This document shows, piece after piece, positions 12,688-21,941 of a DNA stretch of 64,000 bases. A model generated the notes under the pieces. The model ran no database searches. It saw only the letters and a program-made list of their open reading frames with translations, and was not told the origin of the DNA. Each line of letters begins with the position of its first letter. Position 1 is the stretch's first letter. This DNA is from Solidesulfovibrio carbinolicus. GTDB lineage: Bacteria; Desulfobacterota; Desulfovibrionia; Desulfovibrionales; Desulfovibrionaceae. The stretch is from assembly GCF_004135975.1 (NCBI RefSeq), contig NZ_CP026538.1:4092001-4156000 (forward strand), written 5' to 3'. Both the position numbers and the translations under genes were made by a program.

Positions 12688-12757
12688 AAGGCAAGGGGAT
12701 GCGAGATGATGGCAGGGCGGGACGAAATATCGTACAAGCGCCCTACCCGCCCATGCA

Positions 12758-12818
12758 GGGGGTCCGGGGGGCTTAGCCCCCCGGCGGGCCCAGGGCAGAG
12801 CCCTGGCCGCCGGAGGCA
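12758..12818. repeat. GC-rich intergenic palindromic repeat, copy 1
   Basis: One of several related copies in the window. The core is CCGGGGGGCTTAGCCCCCCGG, here followed by a second stem CCAGGGCAGAGCCCTGG and the end GCCGCCGGAGGCA. The GGAGG at its right end serves as the ribosome site of ogt, eight bases before that ATG. Confidence 0.75.
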
Positions 12819-12825
12819 AAACACC

Positions 12826-13299
12826 ATGTCCGTACAGACGTTCACCGACATTTGCGTTGCCGATCCGTTGGCGTTGGAAATCACCTGGAATAACGGTGAG
12901 GTCACGGCCTTAAAATTGACCTGGGCCGAGGGCAAGACCCGGGCTGTAGCCAGCGAGGCCGGCCAGGCCGTGCAGGCAGCCCTGGAGGCTTATGTGGCCG
13001 GCGGCCAGGCCGACTGGCCCAAGCTGCCCTTTGCCTGGGGCAAGGCGAGCGATTTTTCGCGCCGGGTGCTGGACGAGCTGGCCCGGGTGCCGGCCGGACA
13101 GCCGGTCAGCTACGGCTGGCTGGCGGCCAAGGCCGGACGCCCCAAGGCGGCCCGGGCCGTGGGCCGGGTCATGGCCTCCAATCCGTTTCCGCTCCTCTAC
13201 CCCTGCCACCGGGTGGTCGGGGCCAAGGGCGCGCTCACCGGCTTCGGGCCGGGCATCGACATGAAAAAATACCTGCTGGAACTCGAAGGGACGAAGTAA
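12826..13299 (+). CDS. ogt: Methylated-DNA--protein-cysteine methyltransferase
   Basis: Suicide DNA repair protein that transfers the methyl group from O6-methylguanine to its own cysteine. The 157-residue product has the helix-turn-helix region VSYGWLAAKAGRPKAARAVG and the active-site PCHRVVG (Cys127), followed by LTGFGPGIDMKKYLLELEG. The frame is open upstream to 12637, with an ATG at 12706, but that extension would translate the repeat at 12758-12818; the ATG at 12826 has a GGAGG site and family length. Confidence 0.92.
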   Translation: MSVQTFTDICVADPLALEITWNNGEVTALKLTWAEGKTRAVASEAGQAVQAALEAYVAGGQADWPKLPFAWGKASDFSRRVLDELARVPAGQPVSYGWLAAKAGRPKAARAVGRVMASNPFPLLYPCHRVVGAKGALTGFGPGIDMKKYLLELEGTK

Positions 13300-13306
13300 G
13301 CGGAAG

Positions 13307-13363
13307 ACCGGGCGCTGCCCGGACCCGCCGGGGGGCTCAGCCCCCCGGACCCCCGACATGGGG
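13307..13363. repeat. GC-rich intergenic palindromic repeat, copy 2
   Basis: Stem GGGCGCTGCCC followed by the core CCGGGGGGCTCAGCCCCCCGG and the flank ACCCCCGACATGGGG. It lies between ogt and ribE and may double as a processing or termination hairpin for ogt. Confidence 0.75.
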
Positions 13364-13396
13364 AACGAGTGAACGCAGGGTGAGGACAGGTTTTCT

Positions 13397-14050
13397 ATGT
13401 TTACGGGACTGGTGATGGGGCTTGGCCGCGTCGCGGCCGTGGAGTCGCGGGGCAATGAGACGCGGTTTCGCATCAAGGCGCTTTTCGATCTGGACAATAT
13501 CGTTCTCGGCGAATCCATTGCCGTCAACGGCGTGTGTCTGACCGTCGAGACGTTTGGCGACCGGGAATATACGGCCTATGCCTCGGGCGAGACGCTGTCG
13601 CGCTCGAACCTGGGCAAGCTCAAGATCGGCAGCGTGGTGAACCTGGAGCGCGCCCTGGCCCTGGGCGACCGCCTGGGCGGGCATATGGTTTCGGGCCATG
13701 TGGATTGTCTGGCCGAGGTGGCAACGGTGACGCCGGCTGGACAGTCCATGCAGTATAAAATAGATTTCCCGAAGGAATTTTCGATTTTCGTCGTGCCCAA
13801 GGGGTCCGTCGCCCTGGACGGGATCAGCCTGACCGTCAACGAATGCGGCGACGGCTGGCTGACGGTGAACATCATCCCCTCGACCCAGGGCGCGACCACG
13901 ATTGCCGGCTGGAAGCCCGGCACGGTCATCAACATGGAGACCGACGTGCTGGGAAAATACGTGCTGCGGATGCTTGGACCGTGGCAGGACGCCCAGGGGA
14001 AAAAGGAATCGAAGATTTCCGAGGCGTTTTTGCGGGAGAACGGATTTTAG
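13397..14050 (+). CDS. ribE: Riboflavin synthase, alpha subunit
   Basis: Converts two 6,7-dimethyl-8-ribityllumazine molecules to riboflavin. The 217 residues show the two tandem lumazine-binding barrels: MFTGLVMGLGRVAAVE with GESIAVNGVCLTV in the first, and GGHMVSGHVD with GSVALDGISLTV in the second. It is separated from ribBA and ribH by about 2.6 kb of unrelated genes. I see no FMN riboswitch ahead of it; the 97-base leader is mostly the palindromic repeat. Confidence 0.96.
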   Translation: MFTGLVMGLGRVAAVESRGNETRFRIKALFDLDNIVLGESIAVNGVCLTVETFGDREYTAYASGETLSRSNLGKLKIGSVVNLERALALGDRLGGHMVSGHVDCLAEVATVTPAGQSMQYKIDFPKEFSIFVVPKGSVALDGISLTVNECGDGWLTVNIIPSTQGATTIAGWKPGTVINMETDVLGKYVLRMLGPWQDAQGKKESKISEAFLRENGF

Positions 14051-14052
14051 CT

Positions 14053-14406
14053 ATGACTACTACCACATCAAATTTTATCAAAAAAACATATGATATCATG
14101 ATTCCAGTATCTGTCCTAGTAACGATAATAGCCGCCTGCGTTGGGATAACTTGGTTCTTTGTTGCCCAGGACAAGCGAATCGCCACTTTAGAAAACCAAA
14201 TGCAATCGATTGTCACCCAAACACCCACCCCTATGCAATCGAGCGTTACACAGTTTCCTGGAAATCCTCTCGTTAATACATGCAGTGACCTCGCTTCGCG
14301 CGCAGCACAAGCGATAGAACAAGGAAGTCCAACAACCGTTGCGTCTCCAATCGCTGAAATGATGAATCGCCTAGGTTGCTATTCTATATTAAATGCCAAA
14401 AAATAA
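14053..14406 (+). CDS. Small AT-rich membrane protein of unknown function
   Basis: 117 residues beginning MTTTTSNFIKKTYDIM, with one membrane helix at about 16-38 (IPVSVLVTIIAACVGITWFF), a short heptad-like stretch (IATLENQMQSI) and a hydrophilic tail with two cysteines. Base composition and codon use are clearly AT-richer than the neighbours, which suggests recent transfer. The start lies two bases after ribE and has no good ribosome site, so it may be translated by coupling. The end overlaps the next gene by 14 bases. I do not recognise a family. Confidence 0.6.
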   Translation: MTTTTSNFIKKTYDIMIPVSVLVTIIAACVGITWFFVAQDKRIATLENQMQSIVTQTPTPMQSSVTQFPGNPLVNTCSDLASRAAQAIEQGSPTTVASPIAEMMNRLGCYSILNAKK

Positions 14407-14617
14407 TAAACACCTCATCATCCTCGAACCCACCGCCACCGGCTTTTCGGCCTATTCGCCGGATGTGCCGGGCTGCGCGGCGACCGGAGCCGACGAGGAC
14501 GAAACGCGCCGCAACATGGCCGACGCCCTGGCCTTCCATATCGAAGGGCTGCGCGAAATGGGGCTGCCCGTGCCCCAGCCGGCCAGTTCGTCCCATTACG
14601 TGGTCGTGGCCGCCTAG
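14393..14617 (+). CDS. HicB-like antitoxin-type protein (orphan)
   Basis: 74 residues with the HicB partial RNase H-like fold: HLIILEPTATGFSAYSPDVPGCAATG, then a helix (DETRRNMADALAFHIEGL) and the end GLPVPQPASSSHYVVVAA. The PDVPGC motif is typical. No HicA toxin gene and no C-terminal DNA-binding domain are present, so this is an orphan. It overlaps the preceding AT-rich gene. Confidence 0.75.
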   Translation: MPKNNKHLIILEPTATGFSAYSPDVPGCAATGADEDETRRNMADALAFHIEGLREMGLPVPQPASSSHYVVVAA

Positions 14618-14642
14618 GCCGCGCCCCCAAAGGAGCCGCCCC

Positions 14643-15062
14643 ATGAAACGTCTCACGTCCTTCCTCCTTTGCGCCATGCTCTGCCTGGCCGCCGGCTCGG
14701 CCCTGGCCGCCGAGGGCGACGAAGCCGCCGCCGAGGCCGCCGCCGGCAAATGGCTGGCCCTGTGCGACGCCGGCAAATACCCCGAAAGCTGGCGCGAAGC
14801 CTCGGCCTTCTTTCGCGGGGCCATCACCGAGGACGCCTGGACCAAGGCGCTCACCGGCATACGCACGCCCCTTGGTCCGAACAAAAGCCGCGTCCGCGCT
14901 TCCATCATCCAGGCCCGGCAACTGCCCGGCGCACCCGACGGCGCCTATGTCGTGCTGACCTATGACAGCGCCTTTGCCAACAAGGCCAGCGCCGTGGAAA
15001 CCGTCACCTTCATGCAGGAAAAAGACGGCTCCTGGCGCGTCGCCGGCTATTTCATCAAGTAA
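14643..15062 (+). CDS. Secreted DUF4019-like protein
   Basis: 139 residues with a signal peptide (MKRLTSFLLCAMLCLAAGSALAA). The mature part matches the DUF4019 pattern: AAGKWLALCDAGKYPESWREASAFFRGAITEDAWTKAL, later YDSAFANKASAVETVTF and GSWRVAGYFIK. Function unknown; export to the periplasm is likely. The ATG at 14643 follows AAAGGAGCC. It is transcribed in line with the flanking genes. Confidence 0.75.
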   Translation: MKRLTSFLLCAMLCLAAGSALAAEGDEAAAEAAAGKWLALCDAGKYPESWREASAFFRGAITEDAWTKALTGIRTPLGPNKSRVRASIIQARQLPGAPDGAYVVLTYDSAFANKASAVETVTFMQEKDGSWRVAGYFIK

Positions 15063-15097
15063 CGCCGCCGGCCAAACGCCTCGGCAGGGAGCCGCCC

Positions 15098-15574
15098 ATG
15101 CCCATCGAATACCGCAGCGTCTGCATCTTCGTGGCCGACATCGACCGCGCCCGGGCTTTTTATGAAGAGCTTCTGGGCCAGTCGCCCCTGCACGTGCTGC
15201 CGGGCTACGTCGCCTACCCGCATTTCTGCCTGTGGCGCGAGGACACCGCGCGGGGCATCGTTTTCGACGAAGAGGCCGCGCCGCCGGCCGGTCCCATGGG
15301 CCGCGACAATCTGGAAATGTATTTCGAGGACGCGGCCCTGGAAGACGCCTTCGAGCGCGTCATGACCCGGGCCGAGGTCATCCATCCGCCCAAATCCGCG
15401 CCCTGGGGCCAGCGCGCCTTTCGTCTGCGCGACCCGGACGGCCATATCGTCGAGGTGGCCGAACCCATGGAGGCGGTCATCGAGCGCTTGCGCGACAAGG
15501 GCCTGTCCCCGGCCGAAATCGCCGCCGCCACCATGATGCCGGCCGAATTCGTTGCCGGCGTCCTGGGCGATTGA
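15098..15574 (+). CDS. VOC (glyoxalase/bleomycin-resistance) superfamily protein
   Basis: 158 residues with the vicinal-oxygen-chelate pattern: VCIFVADIDRARAFYEELLG at the start, NLEMYFEDAALEDAFERV in the middle, and FRLRDPDGHIVEVAEPMEAV, which supplies the usual metal-binding Glu. A short helical tail (GLSPAEIAAATMMPAEFV) follows the domain. The substrate is not evident. Confidence 0.8.
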   Translation: MPIEYRSVCIFVADIDRARAFYEELLGQSPLHVLPGYVAYPHFCLWREDTARGIVFDEEAAPPAGPMGRDNLEMYFEDAALEDAFERVMTRAEVIHPPKSAPWGQRAFRLRDPDGHIVEVAEPMEAVIERLRDKGLSPAEIAAATMMPAEFVAGVLGD

Positions 15575-15626
15575 CCCGGCAAGACGTCTTTCCGGTCATC
15601 TCGTTACACTATTTCCCATCACTCTC

Positions 15627-15654
15627 TAATCTTCCCCTTACGGCCGGCCGATAA
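15627..15654 (+). promoter_or_regulatory. Sigma-28 (FliA)-type promoter
   Basis: TAAT (15627-15630), 16 bases, then GCCGATAA (15647-15654), which exactly matches the sigma-28 -10 element. The ATG of the downstream gene is 30 bases on, after CCGGAGGGAG. A second site with the same spacing lies at 41047-41074. Confidence 0.6.
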
Positions 15655-15683
15655 GTGTTGACACGTCAACCGGAGGGAGATCG

Positions 15684-16391
15684 ATGGACGTCGCCCCCCT
15701 TTCCGCGCTTGCCCAGACGACCAGCGCCGTGGCCGCGCCGACGACAAAAAGCCTGCAAACCGCCGTTGCCGCCAAGTCCGAAAACATGCTGGCCGGCAAC
15801 TTCATCCAGGCCGACGCCGGCCCCTCAAAATATCTGCAAGCCCGGCTGGACAGCTTGCAGACGGAAAAAACCTTTGCCAGCTCCATGAGCAACCTGCTCA
15901 CGACCATGACCGCCCAGTTCGCCACCACCATGGCCAACGTCGGGTCCAGCAGCGGCGATTCGACCTTTGTCGCCGCCGTCATAAACAAATTCAAAGTGGA
16001 AGACAGCGTCGGCCGGGCCGTCGATAAAGAAGTCGGCGACAGCGCCCAGGACAACCTCGACGCCACCCGCCAGGACATCGAGGACAAGGCCGAAGCGGCC
16101 TCGACCGGGCAGTCGGAAGACGCCGCCGGCCAAGGCGCGGCCACCCTTGACACGGCCGCCACGCCGGCCGCCACGGCCCAAGCTCCAGACGCGACGGCCG
16201 CGTCTGACCCCGCTTCAGCCACCGAGGCCATCCAGGCAGCGGCCGAAGCCGCCCAGGCCACGCCGACCGGCCAGACGGCCGGGCAGGCCGAGCCGGCCGG
16301 ACAAGCCGCGCAAGCCGAACAGGCTGCGGCAGCCCAAGCGCCGGCCCAGCCCATTCCCGCGCCCGGGTCCACCATCGACATCCGGGTCTAG
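15684..16391 (+). CDS. Unrecognised protein with Ala/Gln/Pro-rich tail, probable sigma-28 target
   Basis: 235 residues. The first ~130 are mixed helical sequence (FIQADAGPSKYLQARLDSLQ, then ANVGSSSGDSTFVAAVINKF). From about 145 on it is low-complexity Ala, Gln, Thr and Pro, closing with PGSTIDIRV. No signal peptide, membrane span or cysteine is seen. A FliA-type promoter directly upstream suggests expression with late motility genes, although no flagellar gene is adjacent. No family recognised. Confidence 0.7.
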   Translation: MDVAPLSALAQTTSAVAAPTTKSLQTAVAAKSENMLAGNFIQADAGPSKYLQARLDSLQTEKTFASSMSNLLTTMTAQFATTMANVGSSSGDSTFVAAVINKFKVEDSVGRAVDKEVGDSAQDNLDATRQDIEDKAEAASTGQSEDAAGQGAATLDTAATPAATAQAPDATAASDPASATEAIQAAAEAAQATPTGQTAGQAEPAGQAAQAEQAAAAQAPAQPIPAPGSTIDIRV

Positions 16392-16635
16392 CCCGCCCTC
16401 GGCCAGACCAGATTCCCCGCTCCCTGCCGGCCGCAACGTGGAACACCCTCCCGCGCGAGGCCGGCCCTTTTGCCGGCGACCCGCCGCGCCCCGAAAATCC
16501 CGCTATTCCGCCCCGCTTGCCTTGGCAGCCGGCCTGGAATAGGATGCGTCCCCTTTGCCCCGGCCCGTCCCGGGTCTTTGGTCTTTTCCCCAGGGAGCCG
16601 GCCGCACAGCGCCGCCCCGAACGAGGTATACCCAC

Positions 16636-17865
16636 ATGCGCTTAAGCCCCATCGAGGACGCCATCGAGGACATCCGCGCCGGACGGATGATCATCCTCGT
16701 CGACGACGAAGACCGTGAAAACGAAGGCGACCTCACCGTCGCCGCCGAAAAGGTCACCCCGGAAATCATCAATTTCATGGCCACCCACGGCCGAGGGCTC
16801 ATTTGCCTGTCACTGGCCCCCAATCTCGTGGACCAGCTCGCCCTGCCCATGATGACCCAGGACAACAAGTCGCCCTTCGGCACCGGCTTCACCGTCTCCA
16901 TCGAAGCCAAGGTCGGCGTGTCCACCGGCATCTCGGCCTATGACCGGGCCACCACCATCCTGGCCGCCGTGGCCGACGGAGCCGTGCCCGAAGACCTCGT
17001 CACCCCGGGACACATCTTCCCCCTGCGCGCCCGCGAAGGCGGCGTGCTGGACCGCGCCGGCCAGACCGAAGGCAGCGTGGACCTGGCCCGCCTGGCCGGC
17101 CTCAAGCCCGCCGGCGTCATCTGCGAAATCATGCGCGAAGACGGCAACATGGCCCGGATGCCGGACCTGATTGAGTTCGCCGAGAAGCACAATCTCAAGA
17201 TCGCCTCCGTGGCCGACCTCATCCGCTACCGCATGCGCTACGGCCATGTGGCCGTGACCAAGGTGGCCGAAGCCACCCTGCCCACGGCCTTCGGCTCGTT
17301 TCGGGCCGTGGCCTTCGAGGCCAGCTCGGATAAAAAGACCCACATCGCCCTGGTTAAGGGCGACATTACTCCCGGCGAAGCGGTGCTGGTGCGCGTGCAC
17401 AGCGAGTGCTTGACCGGCGACGTGTTCGGGTCCCTGCGCTGCGACTGCGGCAACCAGCTGCACGAGGCCATGCGGATGATCGAAGAGGAAGGCAAGGGCG
17501 TGATCCTCTACATGCGCCAGGAAGGCCGGGGCATCGGCCTTGGCAACAAGATCAAGGCCTATGCGCTGCAGGACCAGGGCCTGGACACCGTGGAAGCCAA
17601 CCTCAAGCTCGGCTTCAAGGCCGACCTGCGCGAATACGGCACCGGCGCGCAGATCCTGGTGGAGCTGGGGATCAGCAAGATGCGGCTTATGACCAACAAT
17701 CCCAAGAAGATCGTGGGGCTTGAGGGCTACGGCCTGGAAGTGGTCGACCGGGTGGCCATCGAGACCTGCCCCTGTTCGGAAAACACCTGCTACCTGACCA
17801 CCAAGCGCGACCGCATGGGGCATATCCTGCATCTGCCGGACCCCGACTGCGGCCAGGCGAAGTAA
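16636..17865 (+). CDS. ribBA: Bifunctional DHBP synthase / GTP cyclohydrolase II
   Basis: Fusion enzyme making both riboflavin precursors. Residues ~1-200 are 3,4-dihydroxy-2-butanone 4-phosphate synthase ([41 protein letters not shown]). Residues ~205-409 are GTP cyclohydrolase II with the zinc cysteines in [15 protein letters not shown] and the catalytic [20 protein letters not shown]. The ATG at 16636 gives the family start [20 protein letters not shown]; an upstream ATG at 16555 only adds non-family sequence. The 244 bases before it contain small GC hairpins but no FMN riboswitch consensus that I can see. ribH follows by 48 bases. Confidence 0.96.
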   Translation: MRLSPIEDAIEDIRAGRMIILVDDEDRENEGDLTVAAEKVTPEIINFMATHGRGLICLSLAPNLVDQLALPMMTQDNKSPFGTGFTVSIEAKVGVSTGISAYDRATTILAAVADGAVPEDLVTPGHIFPLRAREGGVLDRAGQTEGSVDLARLAGLKPAGVICEIMREDGNMARMPDLIEFAEKHNLKIASVADLIRYRMRYGHVAVTKVAEATLPTAFGSFRAVAFEASSDKKTHIALVKGDITPGEAVLVRVHSECLTGDVFGSLRCDCGNQLHEAMRMIEEEGKGVILYMRQEGRGIGLGNKIKAYALQDQGLDTVEANLKLGFKADLREYGTGAQILVELGISKMRLMTNNPKKIVGLEGYGLEVVDRVAIETCPCSENTCYLTTKRDRMGHILHLPDPDCGQAK

Positions 17866-17913
17866 ACTCGGACATTAATCCAGACGACGGCCCGGCCGTC
17901 AGGGAGAACAGCC

Positions 17914-18384
17914 ATGCTGCACGTGAGCACCATCGAAGGCCAGCTTGACGCCAAGGGACTCAAATTCGCCCTGGTGGCCGGCCGCTTCAACGACTTCATC
18001 ACCGAACGCCTGGTCGGCGGGGCCGTGGACTACCTCGTGCGCCACGGCGGCGACCGCGCCGACCTGACCATCGTGCGCGTGCCCGGAGCCTTCGAGATTC
18101 CCCTGGCCGCCAAGAAGCTGGCCGCCTCGGGCAAGTACGACGGCATCATCTGCCTTGGCGCGGTCATCCGCGGCGCCACCCCGCACTTCGATTACGTGGC
18201 CAACGAATGCGTCAAGGGCCTGGCCCATGTGATGCTCGAGGCCAACGTGCCTGTGGGCTTTGGCGTGCTGACCGTGGACAACCTGGAGCAGGCCATTGAG
18301 CGCGCCGGCAGCAAGGCCGGCAACAAGGGCGTGGAAGCCGCCTCGGCCGTGCTGGAAATGGTCCGCGTTATGGAACAGATTTAG
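17914..18384 (+). CDS. ribH: 6,7-dimethyl-8-ribityllumazine synthase
   Basis: Penultimate riboflavin step, forming the lumazine that ribE consumes. 156 residues with [20 protein letters not shown], the phosphate-binding [34 protein letters not shown] and [16 protein letters not shown]. It sits between ribBA and nusB, a very common arrangement. Confidence 0.97.
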   Translation: MLHVSTIEGQLDAKGLKFALVAGRFNDFITERLVGGAVDYLVRHGGDRADLTIVRVPGAFEIPLAAKKLAASGKYDGIICLGAVIRGATPHFDYVANECVKGLAHVMLEANVPVGFGVLTVDNLEQAIERAGSKAGNKGVEAASAVLEMVRVMEQI

Positions 18385-18496
18385 CTTCACGCCCGCCGCG
18401 CCGTCCCCCGGCGCGGCGACAACACTTTAGACTCCTTGCATGTCCTCCGGGGTTCCAGCCGGAATCCCGGGGGACGCATCGCCAGGCAACGACACC

Positions 18497-18976
18497 ATGA
18501 CCGAATCCGACGACAAAAAGCCCATCGTCTCCCGGCGCAAGGCCCGCAAGCAGGCCTTTGAATGCCTTTATGGCCTCATTTTCGAGTCCGCCGCCGACGA
18601 ACGGTCGCTGTTGCGCCTGTTCAAGCGCTGCCCCCACGACGTGGCCGAGGGCGACGATCCCGCCGGCCAGGATTTCGCCTGGGAGCTGGTGCAGGGCGTG
18701 TGGCGCAACCAGCGCGACATCGACGCGGCCATCGTGCGCTTCTCCAAGAACTGGAAAATCTCGCGCATCGCCAAGGTGGAGCTGACCATCCTGCGGCTGG
18801 CCGTGCATGAAATTTTAAGCCGCCCGGACATTCCGCTGCGGGTGTCGCTCAACGAAGCCATCGAACTGTCCAAGCGCTACGGCGACGAAAACTCGCGCAA
18901 CTTTATAAACGGCATCCTCGACGCCCTGGCCAAGGCCGTTGACAGCGGCGAATTCGGGATTCAAAAGGATTTGTAA
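18497..18976 (+). CDS. nusB: Transcription antitermination factor NusB
   Basis: RNA-binding all-helical protein needed for rRNA antitermination. From the ATG at 18497 it has 159 residues, with the N-terminal basic RRKARKQAFECLYGLIF and the C-terminal signature NEAIELSKRYGDENSRNFINGILDALAK. An in-frame ATG at 18440 would add a Gly/Pro-rich stretch not found in the family. Its place after ribH is typical. Confidence 0.95.
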   Translation: MTESDDKKPIVSRRKARKQAFECLYGLIFESAADERSLLRLFKRCPHDVAEGDDPAGQDFAWELVQGVWRNQRDIDAAIVRFSKNWKISRIAKVELTILRLAVHEILSRPDIPLRVSLNEAIELSKRYGDENSRNFINGILDALAKAVDSGEFGIQKDL

Positions 18977-19006
18977 GCAATCCATCCGGCTTCTGGAGCA
19001 CTGGCG

Positions 19007-19234
19007 ATGAACATGGAAAAGGTCCTGGCCGATCTGGCCGCCCTGCCGCCGCAGGCCATGGAAGAGGCGGCCGATTTCATCGCGTTTCTGCGGGCGCGGC
19101 ACGGCTCGGCCGCGTCCGACGCTCCAGCCGAGAGCGAAGCCGCGCCGGGGGATACGTTTTTCGGCCTGTGGCGCGACCGCGCCGACTTGTCCGACGCAAG
19201 CGCCTGGGTGGACGGGCTGCGGCGCGACACATAG
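19007..19234 (+). CDS. DUF2281/antitoxin-like small protein (orphan)
   Basis: 75 residues. The N-terminal helix VLADLAALPPQAMEEAADFIAFLRAR follows the DUF2281 pattern, and the tail FFGLWRDRADLSDASAWVDGLR resembles antitoxin C-termini that bind PIN-domain toxins. No toxin gene follows; the next gene is leuS. Either an orphan antitoxin remnant or a stand-alone regulator. Confidence 0.7.
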   Translation: MNMEKVLADLAALPPQAMEEAADFIAFLRARHGSAASDAPAESEAAPGDTFFGLWRDRADLSDASAWVDGLRRDT

Positions 19235-19346
19235 ACAGACGTGCCGAAAACACTCGGGCTTCAGCTTCCGCCCTACTGAGAACTCGACGCGCCGTCCTTT
19301 GGCCGGTGTGCGCCAAGACTAATTTTGCGCCAAGGAGCGTTTCCCC

Positions 19347-21860
19347 ATGAGCAAATACGTGCCCGAGGACGTCGAACGGAAATGGCAACGCATTTGGGAA
19401 GAAGGCGGCCACTTCCATGTGGAAGCCGACCCTTCCAAGCCCAAGTACTACGTCCTGGAAATGTTCCCCTACCCCTCGGGGCGCATCCACATGGGGCATG
19501 TGCGCAACTACTCCATCGGCGACGTGGTGGCCCGGTTCAAACGCATGGAAGGCCACAACGTCCTGCACCCCATGGGCTGGGACGCCTTCGGCATGCCGGC
19601 CGAGAACGCCGCCATCAAGCACAAGCTGCATCCCGCCGCCTGGACCATCTCCAACATCGACTCCATGCGCACCCAGCTGCAGCGCCTGGGCTATTCCTAT
19701 GACTGGCGGCGCGAAATCGCCACCTGCCACCCCGGCTACTACGTCCACGAGCAGCGCTTTTTCCTGAAGTTCCTCGAAAAGGGGCTGGTCTACCGCAAGC
19801 ACTCGCCCCAGAACTGGTGCGAAACCTGCGGCACGGTGCTGGCCAACGAACAGGTCATCGACGGCTGCTGCTGGCGCTGCGACCAGGCCGTGGTCCAAAA
19901 GGACCTGGAACAATGGTTTTTGCGCATCACCGACTACGCCGAGGAACTGCTGGCCGACCTCGACCAGCTCGTCGGCGGCTGGCCCGAGCGCGTGCTCACC
20001 ATGCAGCGCAACTGGATCGGCAAGTCGGTCGGCGCGGAGATCACCTTCAAGCTGGCCGAACCCGTGGAAGGCGCGGACAGCGTCACCGTGTTCACCACCC
20101 GGCCTGACACCCTGTTCGGGGCCACCTTCATGAGTCTGGCCGCCGAACATCCGCTGGTCCCAAGCCTCATCGCCGGCAAGCCCCAGGAAGCCGAGGTGAA
20201 CGCCTTTGTCGAGAAGGTGCGCAACCTCGACCGCATCGTGCGCTCGGCCGATGATCTGGAAAAAGAGGGCGTCTTTACCGGTGCCTACTGCGTCAACCCG
20301 GCCACGGGCAAACAAATCCCCATCTATGTCGCCAACTTCGTGCTCATGGGCTACGGCACCGGCGCGGTCATGGCCGTGCCGGCCCACGACCAGCGCGACT
20401 TCGAATTCGCCCGCAAGTACGACCTGCCCCTGACCGTGGTCATCGAACCCAAGGGCGAAACCCTCGACGCCTCGGCCATGACGGCGGCCTATGTCGATCC
20501 CGGCGTGCTGACCGCTTCCGAGCAGTTCACCGGGATGGACAACGAGGCGGCCAAGGCGGCCATTATCGACTGGCTCGACGGTTCCGGGCGCGGTAAGAAA
20601 AGCATCAATTATCGCCTGCGCGACTGGAACATCTCCCGCCAGCGCTACTGGGGCGCGCCCATCCCGGTCATCTACTGCGAGTCCTGCGGCATCGTGCCCG
20701 TGCCCGACGCCGATTTACCCGTGGAGCTGCCCCGCGATCTGGCGCTCATGCCCGACGGCCGCTCGCCCCTGCCCCATTCGCCGTCGTTTACCGACGTCGC
20801 CTGCCCCATCTGCGGCGGCAAGGCCCGGCGCGAGACCGACACCCTGGACACCTTTTTCGAGTCGTCCTGGTACTTCGCCCGCTACGCCTCGGCCAGGGAG
20901 GCCGGCCGGCCGTTTGATCCGGCGGAGCTGGCCTACTGGCTGCCCGTGGACCAGTACATCGGCGGCATCGAACACGCCATTTTGCACCTGCTCTACTCGC
21001 GCTTTTTCGTCAAAGCCTTGCGCGACCTCGGCTACGTCGGCTTCGACGAGCCCTTTGCCCACCTGCTCACCCAGGGCATGGTCATCAAGGACGGCTCGAA
21101 GATGAGCAAGTCCAAGGGCAACGTGGTGGACCCGGACCTCATGATCGGCAAGTACGGGGCCGACACGGTGCGTGTGTTTATCCTCTTTGCCGCGCCGCCG
21201 GAAAAGGATCTGGAGTGGAGCGACACGGGCATCGAGGGGGCTTCGCGCTTCCTGTCGCGTCTGTGGCGCTTGGTGACCGAGGAGCTTTCGGGCCTGCTTG
21301 TCCCCATGCCGGCCTGCGCTCCGGCCGAGTCGCTGGGGCTGGACGGCTTGGCCCCCCTTTTCGCCGAGCTGCGCCGCCGCGAACACGCCGCCGCCGCCAA
21401 GGCCGGGGCCGACATCCGCGAGCGGTTCCAGTTCAACACGGCCATCGCCGCCGCCATGGAGCTGGTCAACTTCCTCTACGCCAACGTCGAGGCCCTGCGG
21501 GCCGAGCCCAAGGGGGCCAAGGCCGTGTCCTCGGCCGTGGCCACGCTCCTTACCGTGCTCTCGCCCATTGCCCCGCACATCTGCGAGGAGCTGTGGCAGA
21601 CCGTGGGCCACACGAACCTGCTGTTAAACGAGCCCTGGCCGACCCATGATCCGGCCGCCCTGACTTCCGACACGGTGGAAATCGTGGTGCAGGTCTGCGG
21701 CAAGCTGCGCGGCAAGCTCACCGTGCCGGCCGACGCCGACAACGCCGCCCTGGAGCAGGCCGCCCTGGCCGAACCCAACGTGGCCAAGCACATCGAGGGC
21801 AAGACCGTGCGCAAGGTCATCGTGGTGCCGGGTAAGCTGGTCAACGTGGTGGCCAACTAG
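19347..21860 (+). CDS. leuS: Leucyl-tRNA synthetase
   Basis: Class I aminoacyl-tRNA synthetase, 837 residues. The N-terminus [20 protein letters not shown] contains the HIGH-type motif (HMGH). The CP1 editing domain ([39 protein letters not shown]) and the KMSKS loop ([16 protein letters not shown]) are intact, and the C-terminus ([20 protein letters not shown]) is complete. I found no T-box in the 110-base leader. A strong terminator follows. Confidence 0.98.
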   Translation: MSKYVPEDVERKWQRIWEEGGHFHVEADPSKPKYYVLEMFPYPSGRIHMGHVRNYSIGDVVARFKRMEGHNVLHPMGWDAFGMPAENAAIKHKLHPAAWTISNIDSMRTQLQRLGYSYDWRREIATCHPGYYVHEQRFFLKFLEKGLVYRKHSPQNWCETCGTVLANEQVIDGCCWRCDQAVVQKDLEQWFLRITDYAEELLADLDQLVGGWPERVLTMQRNWIGKSVGAEITFKLAEPVEGADSVTVFTTRPDTLFGATFMSLAAEHPLVPSLIAGKPQEAEVNAFVEKVRNLDRIVRSADDLEKEGVFTGAYCVNPATGKQIPIYVANFVLMGYGTGAVMAVPAHDQRDFEFARKYDLPLTVVIEPKGETLDASAMTAAYVDPGVLTASEQFTGMDNEAAKAAIIDWLDGSGRGKKSINYRLRDWNISRQRYWGAPIPVIYCESCGIVPVPDADLPVELPRDLALMPDGRSPLPHSPSFTDVACPICGGKARRETDTLDTFFESSWYFARYASAREAGRPFDPAELAYWLPVDQYIGGIEHAILHLLYSRFFVKALRDLGYVGFDEPFAHLLTQGMVIKDGSKMSKSKGNVVDPDLMIGKYGADTVRVFILFAAPPEKDLEWSDTGIEGASRFLSRLWRLVTEELSGLLVPMPACAPAESLGLDGLAPLFAELRRREHAAAAKAGADIRERFQFNTAIAAAMELVNFLYANVEALRAEPKGAKAVSSAVATLLTVLSPIAPHICEELWQTVGHTNLLLNEPWPTHDPAALTSDTVEIVVQVCGKLRGKLTVPADADNAALEQAALAEPNVAKHIEGKTVRKVIVVPGKLVNVVAN

Positions 21861-21887
21861 GCCGCCGACTGCGCCGTCAAGAACGCC

Positions 21888-21923
21888 AAAAGCCGGGGGG
21901 ACGTCCGTCCTCCCGGCTTTTTT
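21888..21923 (+). terminator. Rho-independent terminator of leuS
   Basis: AAAAGCCGGGGGGAC pairs with GTCCTCCCGGCTTTT (one G-T pair) around a GTCC loop, followed by more Ts and TTATT. Confidence 0.88.
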
Positions 21924-21941
21924 ATTCAGGATGGGGGCAGT

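Noticed and set aside
12637-12825. N-terminal extension of Ogt to 12637 or 12706
   Set aside because: It would translate the large palindrome or repeat copy 1, and the family start is at 12826 with a good ribosome site.
13300-13396. FMN riboswitch before ribE or ribBA
   Set aside because: Neither leader contains the conserved RFN blocks; both hold simple GC hairpins.
19235-19346. T-box or other tRNA-sensing leader before leuS
   Set aside because: The leader is too short and has no T-box consensus or antiterminator.
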